A model generated the notes under the pieces. It saw only the letters and a list, made by a program, of their open reading frames with translations. It was not told the DNA's origin and ran no database searches. The position numbers and the translations under genes are program-made. Shown here in pieces: positions 10,940 through 24,471 of a stretch of DNA of 64,000 nucleotides. How positions within the stretch are numbered: position 1 is the first letter of the stretch; every line of letters begins with the position of its first letter. This stretch comes from Prinsepia uniflora (taxonomy: Eukaryota; Streptophyta; Magnoliopsida; Rosales; Rosaceae). The stretch covers positions 6,226,001-6,290,000 of the forward strand of contig CM064862.1 in the NCBI GenBank assembly GCA_032719365.1, in the 5' to 3' direction.

Positions 10940-13900
10940 TGTGACGACTCGGAAATTCGAAAAAGAAAAATTTGGAAAAATTGGAAAAAAATGTCGATTT
11001 TGCCCTTAGTTATGCCTTTTGGACTTTTGGCCATGACCATAGGGTAGTTCTGAGGACACTGAGTTCGTAGACAGACGGCATGCCGAAATCGGAGTTCGGA
11101 TGTGAAAGTTACGGACCTAGGAATGTGAAGGGCAATTTGGTCATTTGGTAAAGAAGGGTAAAATGGTAATTTTGGTAACATAACTTTATGATTAATCGTA
11201 GGTGGCTCAGTTAGTCCTTGGGGTGACACATGTCACCTGTGAATATGGCATTAGTGGCACTGTGGCCGCGTGTGTGTGTCGTGTGATGGCTATGGCTCCT
11301 AATTAATTAAGTGTAGATCATCAATTGTATTCAAAACCATGGAGGCGGCATGGACTTCTCTCTGTACTGTTTGGCTAATTGTGAGAGGAAATGAGTGAGG
11401 AAGAACAGGGGAGAGAAAATAGAAGGGAGCCATAAACCCCGAAACCTGTTCTTGATCAATTGAGATTCAACTGTTGAGTTTGAGACCAACCCAAGTCGAA
11501 TTAAGGTAAGAGAGAGTTTTCTGGAACCATTTCGCATCGAACCGCTTCCAAATTGGGAAGAATTGATGGAGGAAAGGTCAAGAACTGAAGCTTCAAATCT
11601 CTTAAAAATTCGAGATTGAGTTCGAGTTATGAGAAACATTGAATGATGAAATTGAAATTGTAAGACTGTTTAGAATGATGCTACGATGCTTCTTGATGAA
11701 TCAATTGCAAGAAAATAATGAGAATTGATTGAGATTGTGGGGTGAACAGTAACTGTGACAGTGTGGAAATTGGGAGGTTGAGTTCAATGGTTTAAAGGTA
11801 AGTTTTTTTGTAATTAAGATTACAAGACCTCAATTAGAGTTATAACGATGCTATTGGATGAATTAATTGTGGAAATCAACTAAGAATGGGGAGGATTGAA
11901 CCGGGTTGCACCGCAAGACCCGTTTGCAGGGAATCGGGCGGGAGAGACGACACTGTAGCAGGGTACTGTACACGGCGCGTGGGCTTCACGCGCAGCCGCT
12001 TGCGATGGTGCGTGAGGGCGCGTGGGCACGATTCCCAAGGTGAGGTCAACATGACTTTTATTCCATGCAATGTAACGAACATTTTAGCGTTAGTTTCGAG
12101 TCAATCAGACACTGTTTCGATATTATTTTGAGGGTCCGAAGGCTTATGTTACTTTTTTAATTCGTAATTAATTCCCGGAAAATTGTGAAAAATTAATATG
12201 ATATTAATTGAGTCATTAGTGACCCTTAATGATGATTTTGGATAGGATTCATGATTCCTGGAAAGTGCTAGAAATTACGGAAATGCGTGCAGCTCGGAAA
12301 ACGAGCGATTTGTACGGTGTGTGAGTGGACGTTTGTTTTATAAACTGTTATGCATGCATAGTTAAATATTTTACATGATTGAATGCATGATTTGGTTTTC
12401 AATGATGTTATGGTGATTTCGCATGGTTATTTGTGATTTAATGATTATTTTAATCGGTCTTTTGGCACGTTTTACGAGGAATGTGCAATTGATATTTTAG
12501 GCTAGGCCCGCAGCCAAAAAGGTTTTAAAAATGATACTTTGACTTAGTTGGTGAGTCAAAGATGATTTCTGGATTATTTTAATGTTTTCAAATGAGATTT
12601 CACGGATTTACGTGTAAATGGCATTTGGGCTTGAGACCCTGTTGGAAATGATTTTGACTTGGTTTGAAGTCAAGGATATGATTGATATGTGTTTGTGATT
12701 GTGGAATGTGTTTGTGCTTGTGGATACTGGACCATGTTTGGATGGTGCGAGTGCAGTTCCTAAACGTGACTCGGATGTTGCCTGAGTGCGGTTCCCGAGC
12801 ATCTAGATGATGTGAGTGCGGTTCCTAGACATGACTCGGATGGTGCATGAGTGCAGTTCCCGTGGTTGTCCTACGCGTAGTGCAGATTGATTGATTGCCT
12901 GATTGTGCACTTGTGAGTAGTGTTGTTTGATGTTGATCGTGCCCGGTCCTGCTCCCGTCTGACAAGTCAACTGGAGATCCGAAACTACCCTTCAGCACCT
13001 GCCAGACAAGGGATATTTGCGCCTGTGCCCACTCATACCTCCACCTCTGGAATAGCCTCGATCAAAGCGCCACGACCTGAAAGGCTAATAAAACAGAAAA
13101 GGTGTGAGTGAACAAGAATGAACTCTTATAAAAACATTTACCAAAACACATTCTTACCCTCCAGTTTTCACAAACGTGCATGCATATCGTAAAACATGAG
13201 TAATAGTATGAAATCATTCTAGTATGAATAGTGGACCGATAAAATCAAAACATATTTTCCCAAGGTCCGTAAAACTCATGTTCACCAAATTAGTTCAGGT
13301 TATAAAACATCAAATCCCGGCTCTCAGGCCAAAACATGTGAACACCATCACCTGGCCACAAAGACCAAAAACTCGTACTCAAAACCGGTACGTAATCACA
13401 AATAACATGTTTCTAAATTCCATGTCCACATTTCCCTTAGAACTCATTTTCATTAAATCAATTTGAATCTCAATAAATTCACACTTTCCTTAAATCATTT
13501 TATATTTAAAACCACGGTTTCCTCAAAAGCATTTTCCATAAAACCACAGTTTCCTCAAAATCATTTTCCATAAAACCACGGGACTTATTTCCATATCTTG
13601 TTGCTTAGAGTCACGTTTATCCCTGCAACGCGTGCAAATCAAATAGGCTCAAGGACCGCTCAAAATCCGAGCATCCGCCGCTGTGAACACATCACCAGCC
13701 GGCAATCCAGATCTCGTGAACACATCACTTACCGATCCATATATAATCCAGCACTCTGGTCTGAGTCGAGCCTCCCTTGGCTGCATGACAAAGACCGCGC
13801 TACGTGACCTCTTCGGGGTAAACACTTCCATCCCGAAGGCGAGCGTTATCTCCAAGGTGCACTTCGGGGAAAAACATATTTCCACCCGAAAGCCCTAATT

Positions 13901-15846
13901 ATCCGCAACATATCATCATCACAAAAACCAGTGAAAACAGTTGCGCTTGAAATCAAAATTATTTTCAATACAGGGTCTCAGCCCCAAGTCCCGATTTACT
14001 TTATAAATTCGAAAATCATTAATATCATCATGTAACCACATGGAAATACAAATCCAATCAAAATCACAATTCCATTGGGTTTTAAGCCCAAAATATCATT
14101 TTCACGCAAATCCGTGCAACCGTAAACCCGAGTTGCCACGATCACGTAAATCCATAAAATCAATCACTGACTCATAATCCGAGTCTAAATATCATTTTCA
14201 ATTTCCTGACTCATAACCCAAGTCAAAACATCCTTTTCAATCCGGGCCTAGCCCAAAAACATCAATTTCATCATTTCTCGAAAATCATGCCAAAATATAA
14301 TATAATAATCATAAAACCGAGAAATCACCGGATAGAAACATCAATCATGCCAAATCATATAAAATCATATAATAAAGCATTTAAAAGCATATATGCATGC
14401 ATCACGGTTAGAAAACAAAGTCCACTCACACACACCGTCCAAAATGGTCCGTTTCCGAGCTGCACATTTTTCCGTAAATTCTGGAAATCACAACTCCTGT
14501 CCAAAATCATTATACAGGGTTACTAACATCTCAAAATACTTCATATAATTTTCTCCAATTTTTTCGGAATTTAAATACTTATTTTAAACGTAAAACAAAA
14601 CTTCGGATACGCGGAATATTAACGAAACGATATCCGATTTCTTCGAAACTAGTGTCAAAATGTTCGTTACACTAAATGGGACAAAAGTCATGTTGAAAGT
14701 ACCTCGGGATTCTCACTCACGCGCCCCCAAGCGCCGCCGCAAGCGTCTGCGCGTGAAAGCCACCCGCGTAGCACAGTGTTGCTACGGTGCTCTTTCTTCA
14801 CCCGTATGTCTGATAAACAGGTTGAAAAACCCGCGATAGAACCCGATTCAAACTCACTCAATTCGACCTCAAATCAACCCATTCTTTCAACTGATCCCTT
14901 CTATTCCATCTCCATTTACGTTCTGTAAATTGAATTACTCAAATCAGGGTCTAAAACCTCACGACTCACGATCGATCCTCGACGGGTTTTCTATTCGGGT
15001 TTATTGATTTTGTCCCTGATTTTCAAATTAATTCATCCAGTTAGTATCGTGAGAGTGTAAGGAACGTTTTTACAAGATCAATTTGAGAATTCCTTACCTC
15101 TAACTGGTTGAACCCAAGCTCGATTTCAAACAGCCATGGAAGCTTCTGTTCTTCCCCAATTCGACACGATTTCTCTTCGTTTTTGTTGCAGAAAGGTTCG
15201 TTTTGATCTAAGGAGTCTTAATCAGACCTCAATTGTGATCCTCACAGCTCACAATTTCGAATTCGAAATTTCCCCCAATTTTCAAGATTTTCGATTCAGA
15301 ATTATCCCAGGTGTCAGGGCCCACCCCTAATCCCCCGGGATTAAGGGTTAAACCCCGCTCCCGTCTGACTTGCATATGACACGTAAATCGGACAAGGGAG
15401 TTCCGACCCGACCGTCCAGAAACTTCCGATCTTCCCAGAGTGCGCAGAGTCTACTGTGGATCATACATATGATGTCTCCGTCTCTTTCGACCAATAACCC
15501 GCACCACAACAACTTGGAGGGTATCGAAAACACAAAAAGACTGTGAGTGGACAAAAATAAAGTTTAAGTTCAAAAACAGTTCACAGAAAACACAATTACA
15601 TTTATACCCTCCGTTTTAAAGCCAATGCATGCATATCAAATTCATGTCATAAAACCATTTTCGGCAAAACAACCATATAAGAAAAACCGAACCCAAGTTC
15701 CTTTTTCCCAATCCTGGGCCTCAGCCCAAAACCATCGAAAAACCTTTCATCCGGGCCACTACCCAAAACATCATCATCAAGTCTCAGTGAAAACCCAAAA
15801 CACATTTAAAGCCACATTCTCATCCATCGAACCTGCTGGATCTATC

Positions 15847-16040
15847 CGAGTCTTTAAACTCCCGAGTCCTTAAACTCAATCCAGGCCTCAATAATATCTG
15901 AGTCTTTAAACTCCCGAGTCTTTAAACTCAACAGGCCTACAGGGGAAATATCAATATATCCGAGTCTTTAAACTCCGGAGTCTTTAAACTCAATCCGGGC
16001 CTGTCCCCCGTCAAATATAATCCGGGTCTTTAAACCCAAT
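15847..16040. repeat. GAGTCTTTAAACTC minisatellite inside L3
   Basis: Seven or more copies of a near-palindromic 14-mer (GAGTCTTTAAACTC and variants such as GAGTCCTTAAACTC), separated by CC, or by CAATCCGGGCCT-like spacers. It lies in the central segment of this LTR. Confidence 0.8.
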
Positions 16041-18033
16041 AACCAGATCCAGCAAATCCAATCCAAAACCATTTGAAAACCATTTTCCATTCCATATCCA
16101 AACCCGAATTCGAAATCACTGGTCTGATGCCCTTCCGGCATCCAAAACCGTTATTCCGAATCCAGACCCAGAACTCATTTCCTTCTCATTTCCAGATCCG
16201 AGTCCGCAACCATCATTCTGTAAGCCGGCATCCGGAATAACCATTCCGAACCCAAATCCGGAATCCACTTTCAAGTCCCGAAATCACATTTCCGAAAACC
16301 ACTTTAAACTGGGCCCTAAGCCCGAAAATACTTTCCAAAATCCTTTTACTTTCTTTGAAATCCAACCGTATTTCAAATCCCGGAGTCAAATCATTAAAAC
16401 CAGGTTCAAATCACGACATTAATCAAAACCTCGTAAAACGTGAAAACTGTCCTTTCCTCGATAAACGTGCAAAACCGTAAACCATCACATTCATAAATCA
16501 AATCTTAGAATCACATATGAAAACATATAAAAACATATATGCATGCATCAAGAGTTAGAAAGCAAAGTCCACTCACAGACCATTTCAGCGTCACCTCGAT
16601 ACGCGCGCACTTACAACGTCCCCGGTCATTCGTTATCCTCGGCTTTCCCGAACCAGTCCAAAGCCCAAAATGAGGTTACTACCTACTTCACAAAAGTCCT
16701 ACTCAAATCCCATAACTTCCCCGAACCTATAAGCGTACTTAAACGGGACCCTAGACCTTCGATCCCACAGAACTAACCCGAAACAACGTCTGATTGTCCC
16801 GAAACCTATCCCAAAAGATTCGTTACAACAATTAGACCAAAATCCTAGTTGGAAGTTTCCCCGGAAAACACCCCAAGCGCCCCCACGCACCGCCCAAAGT
16901 GGCTGCGCGTGGGCCTCACGCGCCTGCACACAATCACTGTTCGTCGTCTTCCTCAGCCGCTCGACCGGTCTGAACCGGCGAGGGCGGTTCTTCATCATTT
17001 CCAGTCCGTTTTTGTTCCTTTCAAGCCCAGTAGTTTCGTCCTATCCTAAGTAACTCAATTCCACCTTCAAAACTCGACATCACTGCCTGAAATACACCTC
17101 CCTAACACGAACCCGAAACCAACCAAAAACTCTGTTCAAGCTCCCAACCAACCGTCCACTCCCCCGTCACGGCTTCGATAACAACAGATTCCTAGGGACC
17201 TACTTAGTCGACTAGCACTCCCCAAACACTTCGACTCGTACCCAAAAGCCACGACTCACCGTTTGAAAATTACGGGAAAATAGAGCATCTAAACGGGTTG
17301 CAGAAATTACCTGTGCTCCGGCCGCCGCCGTGAGCTCCACCGTGCCAACACGACTCCTCGAGTCCTCCTCCGTCCTCTGGACACCACCACCAGCCTTGAT
17401 TGACCAAGCACGGCTGCACCACCACCACACACCCTCTCTATTCTCTGGTCTTTCCCGTGAACTCACCCTCACACACACAACAACTCTTGCACAATTTCCA
17501 CTCTCCAGTCACTCACTAGTTCCTTCCTTCTCTCTGTCACTCTCACCAATTCACACAAAACCTCACACACTCACTGAATCGATCAAGAACCCTCACAAAT
17601 TCCTCTCCCTGTTTTCTGTGTAAAATGCCCATTGCACGGTTTGAAATCGACCAAAGTGTGGCTGTGCCTAACAAAACTCACTAGAACCCTCTAGGTGTCC
17701 CCCACGTGTCCATCATCCCATGGACCAATTCCAAAATATCCAATCCCCCTATACACTTGTCCCAATCTGGTTGCACGAATCCCAAGGCACCAAAAGACCA
17801 AACTGCCCCTCTTTGAACCCAAAATTACGATTATGCCACTACCTTTCTAGACCCGTATCTCACACATCCTAACTCCGATGAATACGTGCCGCCTGTCGTT
17901 GAATTCAGGATGACGAGATCTACCTAACTATCCTAGATCAACGTGTCAAAACCATATCGTACGAAAAGTCAAAGTGCCCTCAACCTTTCGAACATCATAA
18001 CTTCCTCCTCGGATGTCGGAATCGGGCGTGCCA

Positions 18034-21000
18034 TGTAACGACCCGTCCCGAATATCGGGATTTAAAATTATTTAATTGTGATTTACTAATCTGGGATTAG
18101 TTGGACGATTTCGGACGAATTGTGCAAAATGACCGTTTTGCCCCTAGGCGTGGGCAAAACGTTGACTTTTATTTCAAGTAGTCAAATGGACTTTGACCGA
18201 TGACCGTGACGTAGTTCGGGACGTCACGAGTTCATAGACAGGTGGCACGTTCGATTCCGACGTTCGTGGTGAAAGTTATGATGTGCGGAAGTTCAAGGGC
18301 GTTTTTCGTAATTTGGACGAAATAAGGGCAAATGTTGACTTTTTGACCAGGATGTCCGATGGCCGAGGGCCAAGGACCGTTACGTAGGTTTCGTCGATGC
18401 GAATCCAACGACAGGCGGCACGCCGAAATCGGAGATTCGACGACGAAGTTATGGGTCACGGAAGTTTGGTTTCGTTGTGCACGCATTACGAGGCGGGGAC
18501 ACGTGGCGTTCTCTGATTGGTCTGAGATTCTGAGTGGGACACGTGGACCACTAAACTTAACTTATGGGCTCAGATCTGGATTGGTGAGATTTGATTAAAT
18601 TAATTGGAATTAAAAATCTAAAGAAATCCCACTTATTTCACCTTTTGATCTGGGCCATCCATCTGATCTCTGCTTTCAATCTCAGCCCTTCATCTCTGGT
18701 GCTGACTGCCATCCTCACTGTCCATTACTTCAACCATCTGAGACCTCTCCCTCACTCTCATTCTTCCTTTGTCGTGAGGAAGCTTGAACAAACACACATC
18801 CCATCTCCTCTGTGCACTTGTGGGCGTGACCGGGGTAGTGTGAGACGACGGGAGGCGGCAGGACGACGGCGGAGACCACGGTGGACCACGGCGGGTGCGT
18901 TAACCCGAGGAGAGTTATGCCCAGGTTTTTGGAAATCGACAATCTGTTGTGTTTCTAAGCTCCTTCTTGATTCCTTTGGGACTTGGGGTCAGAAACAGAC
19001 ACAGGGGACTGGTTTTCGAAGCTCGAAGTGAGCTGGGCACGGCGGGGACGGCGGTGCCCGTAACCCGGTTCGAAGCCAAAAATGGTGATCGGGTTTTGGA
19101 TGGGTATTGGACGTTGGATTTGATCCTACGGTGTTCTATGAACATAAACGAATCTTGTGGACGTGAATTTGGGACTCGAGGCGGCCGGAATCGGGAGGAA
19201 GGACGATCGGAAAATCTGAGCTTCGGGTTTGAGTTCAGAGGTATGATTCTTGACGTTACTTTTGGTTTTTGATTCCACAGAACTGTTGGATGAACTCAGA
19301 CGATCTTGTAGGTGAAATCCTGTCGAAAATGATTCAGTATCGGCGGAGAACCAGTCGGGTTGGCCCGCGGGTCACGGCGACCCGTTTACCAGTCGTTCGG
19401 GTTGAACGACGGTGAACAGTACTCGGCGCGTGGGTTTCACGCGCAGGGAGTTCAACCGGCGCGTGGGGGCGAGTGTGAGGTAATTTTGGGAAACTTCCAA
19501 CATGACTTTTGTCCTATACAATATAACGAACATTTTAGCGTTGGTTTCGTGTCGATCGGATCCCGTTTCAATATTGTTCGGGATGTCCGAAGGTTTTAAA
19601 CCCAGTTTAAAAATAATTAGAAATTCGGGAAAATTACGGGACTTGAATAGGATGTTAATGATGAGGTTAGTAATCCTCTAATGTGATTTGGACAGGATTG
19701 GGAGTCCCGGTGATAGTGGTGTGGCCCGGGAAGGCCTATGGCACGCGTATCGAGGCGCTCGGTTAAACGGTCTGTGAGTGGACATTGGTTTCATAAATTT
19801 GATGCATGCATAACTATTTTATGATTGTTATAATTATGATTAAATGATTTACTTTGGATATCGGTGAATTTAAAATGATTTCACGTATTTCGAGGTGAAT
19901 TACGTATTTGCACGTAAACCGAGGTTTTCTAGATTTGCACCGATTTCCATAAATGTGGTTGGATATGATTTCATGAAACGGTTACGAACTTGAATAAAGT
20001 AAAATCGGGCCAGGGGCCCAGTTGAACTATGAAATCGAGCCAGGGGCCCAGTTAACATGTGGATCGGGCCAGAGGCCCAGTTAACTTGTGAAATCGGGCT
20101 AGGGGCCCAGTTGATTTCTACATACGATTGCGGGTCAGGGACCCTAAAATGGAATTGAATAAATGTTTTCTGGTTTACATTTTATATATGTTCACATGCT
20201 GGAATCAATAAATGGTTTTGATGATATTTCGGTTATGGCACGTTTCACGGTATTTGGGCATGAGACCCGTTTGATGAAACGTAACGATCGGTTCGGATTT
20301 TACCTATGTATACCTATATGTTTTGCATGTGGATATCAATAAAATGTATTTAGTACTGCACTGTATAAATCCTTCCATATTATATTATCTCCCCCGGATG
20401 AGGTACCCCGGAGAGGTCACGGACGTCTAGTACGTCCAGCGTCTATGACGCTAAGCATCGGGGATGCTGTACCCGAACGGGGTTCGGGGATTGAACTCGG
20501 AAATTGAGACCTGAGTGGCACGCGTAGCCTTGTGATTGTGACCTTATTGACGTTAGGGACGTCAGACATCAGGGATGTCGGATTGCAGTGTATAGTGCAG
20601 TGGCTAAAATTATGGTCATGGTTTATATTATATGCCTTATGGTTCATATTACTGGATTTATGAAATAACTCTTGTGTCGACTTTTGGAAATTGAAACTAT
20701 GCTTTGGTTTCCGGGCTAAGGCCCTAATGGTTATTTCTAAATAAATGTGTGATCATTGGTTTTTGGCGCATGCATATGGTTTTACTGAGGGGCATAAATG
20801 TCTTATAAATTTTTTAAACAGACTTGTTTATTTTCGTCCACTCACAGCTTTTGTTTTTAATGCCCTTCAGGTTGATTTCGGATGCGACTGCAGCAGAGAC
20901 TGGGACATCATACACCTCCTCCATCGATCCTTACGCACTCTGGAAGCCCGGTTGGGCAATGGCAACAGGTTATCCCTTGTCCGACACCTCTTGTCAGACG

Positions 21001-21053
21001 GGAGCATGACACATTCCATGGTAATCCCGGGGGGATTGGGATGGGTCGTGTCA
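18034..21053 (+). mobile_element. Solo LTR, innermost layer (L4), forward orientation (3,020 bp)
   Basis: It starts TGTAACGACCCGTCCCGA and ends GGGATGGGTCGTGTCA. The perfect 5-bp duplication TGCCA flanks it at 18029-18033 and 21054-21058. It interrupts L3 within the segment that reads GTGCCACCTG when rejoined. No primer site or internal sequence is present. Confidence 0.92.
20002..20118. repeat. 30-bp tandem repeat inside L4
   Basis: Four head-to-tail copies of a unit of about 30 bp built on AAATCGGGCCAGGGGCCCAG, differing by a few bases each. It sits in the central segment of the LTR, at the place where other subfamilies carry unrelated repeats. Confidence 0.85.
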
Positions 21054-22450
21054 TGCCACCTGCCTACGGATTTGTGACGTCCTAAACTACATTACAGGCA
21101 TCGTCAAAGTCCAATTGACCGTCCAAACTCAAAGTCTACATTTTACCCGAACCAGGGGCAAAATCGTCATTCTACACTCACGACCCTATCGAGACCAACT
21201 AACCACCGATTAAGCTCACTAATCCTTCACTAATCACCGTCTTAACCCTAATTCTCGGGATGGGTCGTTACACCAGGGGCCTCACTGTCTCTCGAGTTTT
21301 TCTCTCAATTCGGCTCCCCTAATCTCTCAATTACACAAATGCAGTTGAGACAATGGTTATTACTTGTTAATTGACAATGTTGAGGACAATCCCTAATTTA
21401 GGGGTTAATGTCCAAAGTAGCATAATTGTGTTTTCCCTAATACACGATTCCATGTTCTCTGGGGCAAGAAGAAGACAAAGTGACAGATGTCACTGTCTGG
21501 CAGCAAGAATCAATGTTAAAAGGCCATTTTGCCCTTCGTTCGACAAATTACCATTTTGCCCATAAACTTCCGTGACCCGTAACTTGGTCACCCAAACTCC
21601 GTTTTCGACGTGCCGCCTGTCGTTGGATTCGTATCAACAAGACCTATGTAACTGTCTTTGGCCCTCGTCCATTGGACTTCCCGGGTCAAAAGTCACCATT
21701 TGGCCTCTTTTTAGCCAAATTACGAAAATGCCCTCGAACTTCCGAACGTCATAACTTTTTCCTCAAATGTTGGAATCGAACGTGCCACCTGTCTATGAAC
21801 TCGTGACGTCCTGAACTACGTCACAGTCATCGGTCAAAGTCCTTTTGACCGCCCGAACTAAAAGTCAACATTTTGCCCACGTTAGGGGCAAAACCGTCGT
21901 TTTGCACGTTTGGTCCGATTTCACTCCACTAATCCCAGATTAGTCATTCTAAACCATAATTAATTAATATTCAATCCTGACACTCGAGACGGGTCATTAC
22001 AGTACGAGTTTTGATTATTATGATTTCTTTGCGTAGTGGTATTGAGTACGGGTTTTGGTCTTTGTGGCAAAATTAGTGTTTTCATATGTTTGGCTTGAGA
22101 GCCGGGATTTGATATTTTTTATGTGATTTGGCTGGAAAGCCGGTGATTGTTATTCATATGTTGACCCTATGCATGCATGGTTTGATAAACTGGAGGGGAA
22201 AATGGTCTATTTGGAATGTATTTTCAAAGGCTATTATTTTTGTCCACTCACACCTTTTATGTTTTTATGACCCTCCAGACCGTGGCACGACATTCGGGGC
22301 TGATCGAGAGGTGGAGGCATGAGCGGAAATCAGTGCAGTTATCCCTTGTCTGACAGGTGCTGAGGGGTAGTTTCGGGACTTCAGTTGACTTGTCAGGCAG
22401 GAGTAAGACCGGTCATGGTTATCAAAGTCCAGTTGGGACGGGTCCTGTCA

Positions 22451-23940
22451 TGTAAACGCATAAGAGAGATGAAAAAAAAGACCAAGAGCAGTGGTATGGT
22501 CAGGTTGAAATTAACCGTTACAGTCTTAACGGTTTAATATGGTTTAGATTTTCTTAAATTATAAATGAAACCATTTCAAATCAAACCGTTATTAATAATT
22601 CGATTTGTATCGATACATGCAATTTAGGCATAATAAAAAATTGTAATATATGTAGACTATACGGACTCACCATTACATTCCCAATAAAAACATCTTATTA
22701 TCTTAAGGTTCCTTCATTCAAACATTTACCAATATGTTGAATCAAACTTTATAACAACCAAACCAAATTTTTTTAATAAACATTCCAACCTAATTTAGAA
22801 GACAAAATAAATTGGAAACGAAAACCAACAAAACAAAATAACATTTGAGGTCTTTAAAACCAACAAAATACATCAACATTTACTAAAATTGCTTCAACAT
22901 TCCAACCATGATATAGAAAACACAACATTATAAATAAAATCAACAAAACACAATAATTAGGGTATGCTTATGTATGTAAAGGTTTATGGTAGGATTTAAA
23001 ATTATTATATTCTTTATTAGTCCAATTTGAATTTAACGGTTTTTCAAAATAAAAATTCAAAACTAAACCGTTAATAACGGAGCAGTTTAGATTCTCAAAT
23101 CGTGTAATTTTTATCCGGTCAAAATTAAACCGTTTGATAAATAACGATTTGAAAATGTTCAATTAATAGTTTCAACGAATTTATACTCATCCCTTCCCTA
23201 CTAATTAGGTTAATCTCACTTTTGTTATAGTAAAAGCCAATGCAACTTGATTATAAAGTTTTGAAGTGATGTAGGAAACAAATTATATCATTGTAGATTT
23301 TATCGATCTTCTAAAATTGCATCAAACCATCCATGTCTAGCTAATTAATCAATTAACAACTTCGGATAGGCAAAGCCACAAATCAACTAACTGTGTTTCC
23401 TCCATCAATTATGAAGAATTAACCGGCAACGAAATTTGTTTTTTAATTTGCAGAAAACTAACATTTTCATTCGCAAAGAGATTTCACACAAGGATACACG
23501 AATGATAAGAGGATAATAAATCTTACTTTATTTTGTTGGGTTAGTTGATTACGATTTGTTTACAAGGATATGTACGTAACGTAAACATCAATCTTCACAT
23601 ACTACTCTTTATTTTTATCTGTGCGTAATACGTAATATTTTCACTTTATATCTCTATTATTATGAAATTAAAAGAGGAATCTTGGTGTTATAAGCTTCAT
23701 TTAGAGAAATTGGAATGAAAATACGTTTAATTAATTAAAGTTGTAAGAAAGACAATTTTATTATTATCAAAAGATAGCTTAATTGAAAAGAGATTAAGAA
23801 CAAAGTAGAGTTATTGGGTGCACCATAAACGATGTCCAGGACCTCGTAAAACTCTCATCATAAAACCCAACTAATCCAAGATAAATCTGATACGGAAAAA
23901 ATAGTAACCCCCGGCAAAAAAAAAAAAAAAACACACACAC
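22451..23940. other. Intergenic stretch with repeated AACCGTT words
   Basis: 22500-22610 and 23030-23170 each contain several copies of AACCGTT or AACGGTTT in both orientations, a pattern seen near the ends of non-autonomous hAT-type elements. I could not define ends or a target duplication. 23180-23940 is AT-rich with nothing recognised. A poly(A)/(CA)n tract lies at about 23918-23942. Confidence 0.3.
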
Positions 23941-24029
23941 ACAAAGGCTCAACAAGGAAAATTATCTCTCCCTATCCTTCTCAAGCAGGGGTGTCAACCA
24001 AGGTGGAAACATAGGTCTCTAGCCTGTTC

Positions 24030-24471
24030 TCTCATAGGTGCCCCTGCCTTCCTGAGCTAAGCTATGAGCAACCGAGTTTGCCATGCCATGAGCAACCGAG
24101 TTTGCCATACGGGGTATAACAACTAAGCGATCCATGGGGATCCCAAGGGCATCCAGCAAAGTCATAACCTCCCGAGCATCCAAACCAATCGGTGTCCAAA
24201 GATGGTGAGCTGATCTAATAGTACTGACAACTTCCTAACAGTCGGTCTCCACAACTACATCTCAAATCCCCAACTACTGAAGTTGAAGCAGCCCACGGTG
24301 GATTTCCTCGATTTCAATGGACACAACAAAGCCCCCTGGTAGGCTTGGTCATGAAAACCTGGCCAAGACAGTACCATCTGAATCCTGCACTACCCCTTAC
24401 TCCTCAGCAAAAAGACTCTAGACTCACCGCTGCATTACAATTAAGTTTAACCATTCCATCTGGAGGCTTGG
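24030..24471 (-). pseudogene. LINE RNase H-like domain fragment (RVT_3 type)
   Basis: The minus strand, with several stops and frame changes, encodes KPPDGMVKLNCNAA, DSDGTVLA, PSLPGG, VETDC and VIPRMANSVAH in order. These are hallmarks of the RNase H-like domain at the C terminus of plant LINE polyproteins. The fragment ends abruptly where the LTR of element A begins at 24472. It contains a short tandem duplication of about 22 bp near 24065-24108. A host RNase H-like pseudogene is the alternative. Confidence 0.6.

Larger units (their letters stand above)
15312..21272 (-). mobile_element. Solo LTR, third layer (L3), reverse orientation
   Basis: It begins TGTCAGGGCCC on the plus strand and ends GGGTCGTTACA. 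The 5-bp duplication CCAGG is perfect on both sides (15307-15311 and 21273-21277). Without the inner insertion it is about 2.94 kb. It belongs to a subfamily distinct from its neighbours and carries a repeat array at 15847-16040. Confidence 0.9.
12935..22001 (-). mobile_element. Solo LTR, second layer (L2), reverse orientation
   Basis: Inserted in L1. The right end is complete (GACGGGTCATTACA, ending at 22001). The left end lacks about 35 terminal bases: it starts inside the sequence that normally precedes the LTR 3' end. Removing L3 leaves about 3.1 kb. It is closely related to the LTR of element A (24472-27499); for example 13600-13900 mirrors 26640-26990. Because the left end is cut, no target duplication can be recognised. 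Confidence 0.8.
10940..22450 (+). mobile_element. Solo LTR, outermost layer (L1), split by nested insertions
   Basis: The left part, 10940-12937, begins TGTGACGACTCGG; the right part, 22002-22450, ends GGGACGGGTCCTGTCA. The two halves match the corresponding parts of the LTRs of element B (28427-31376 and 34190-37483) in order and orientation, for about 2.45 kb of LTR. Flanks are ACTAA on the left and TGTAA on the right, an imperfect duplication at best. No primer site or internal region follows the right end. A central minisatellite of GAGTGCGGTTCC-type units lies at about 12744-12860. Everything between the halves is layer L2. Confidence 0.8.

Noticed and set aside
13683..13898. A small conserved protein, because a near-identical frame occurs at 26671-26889
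   Set aside because: Both lie at the same place in two related LTRs, so the similarity follows from LTR homology and does not show coding function.
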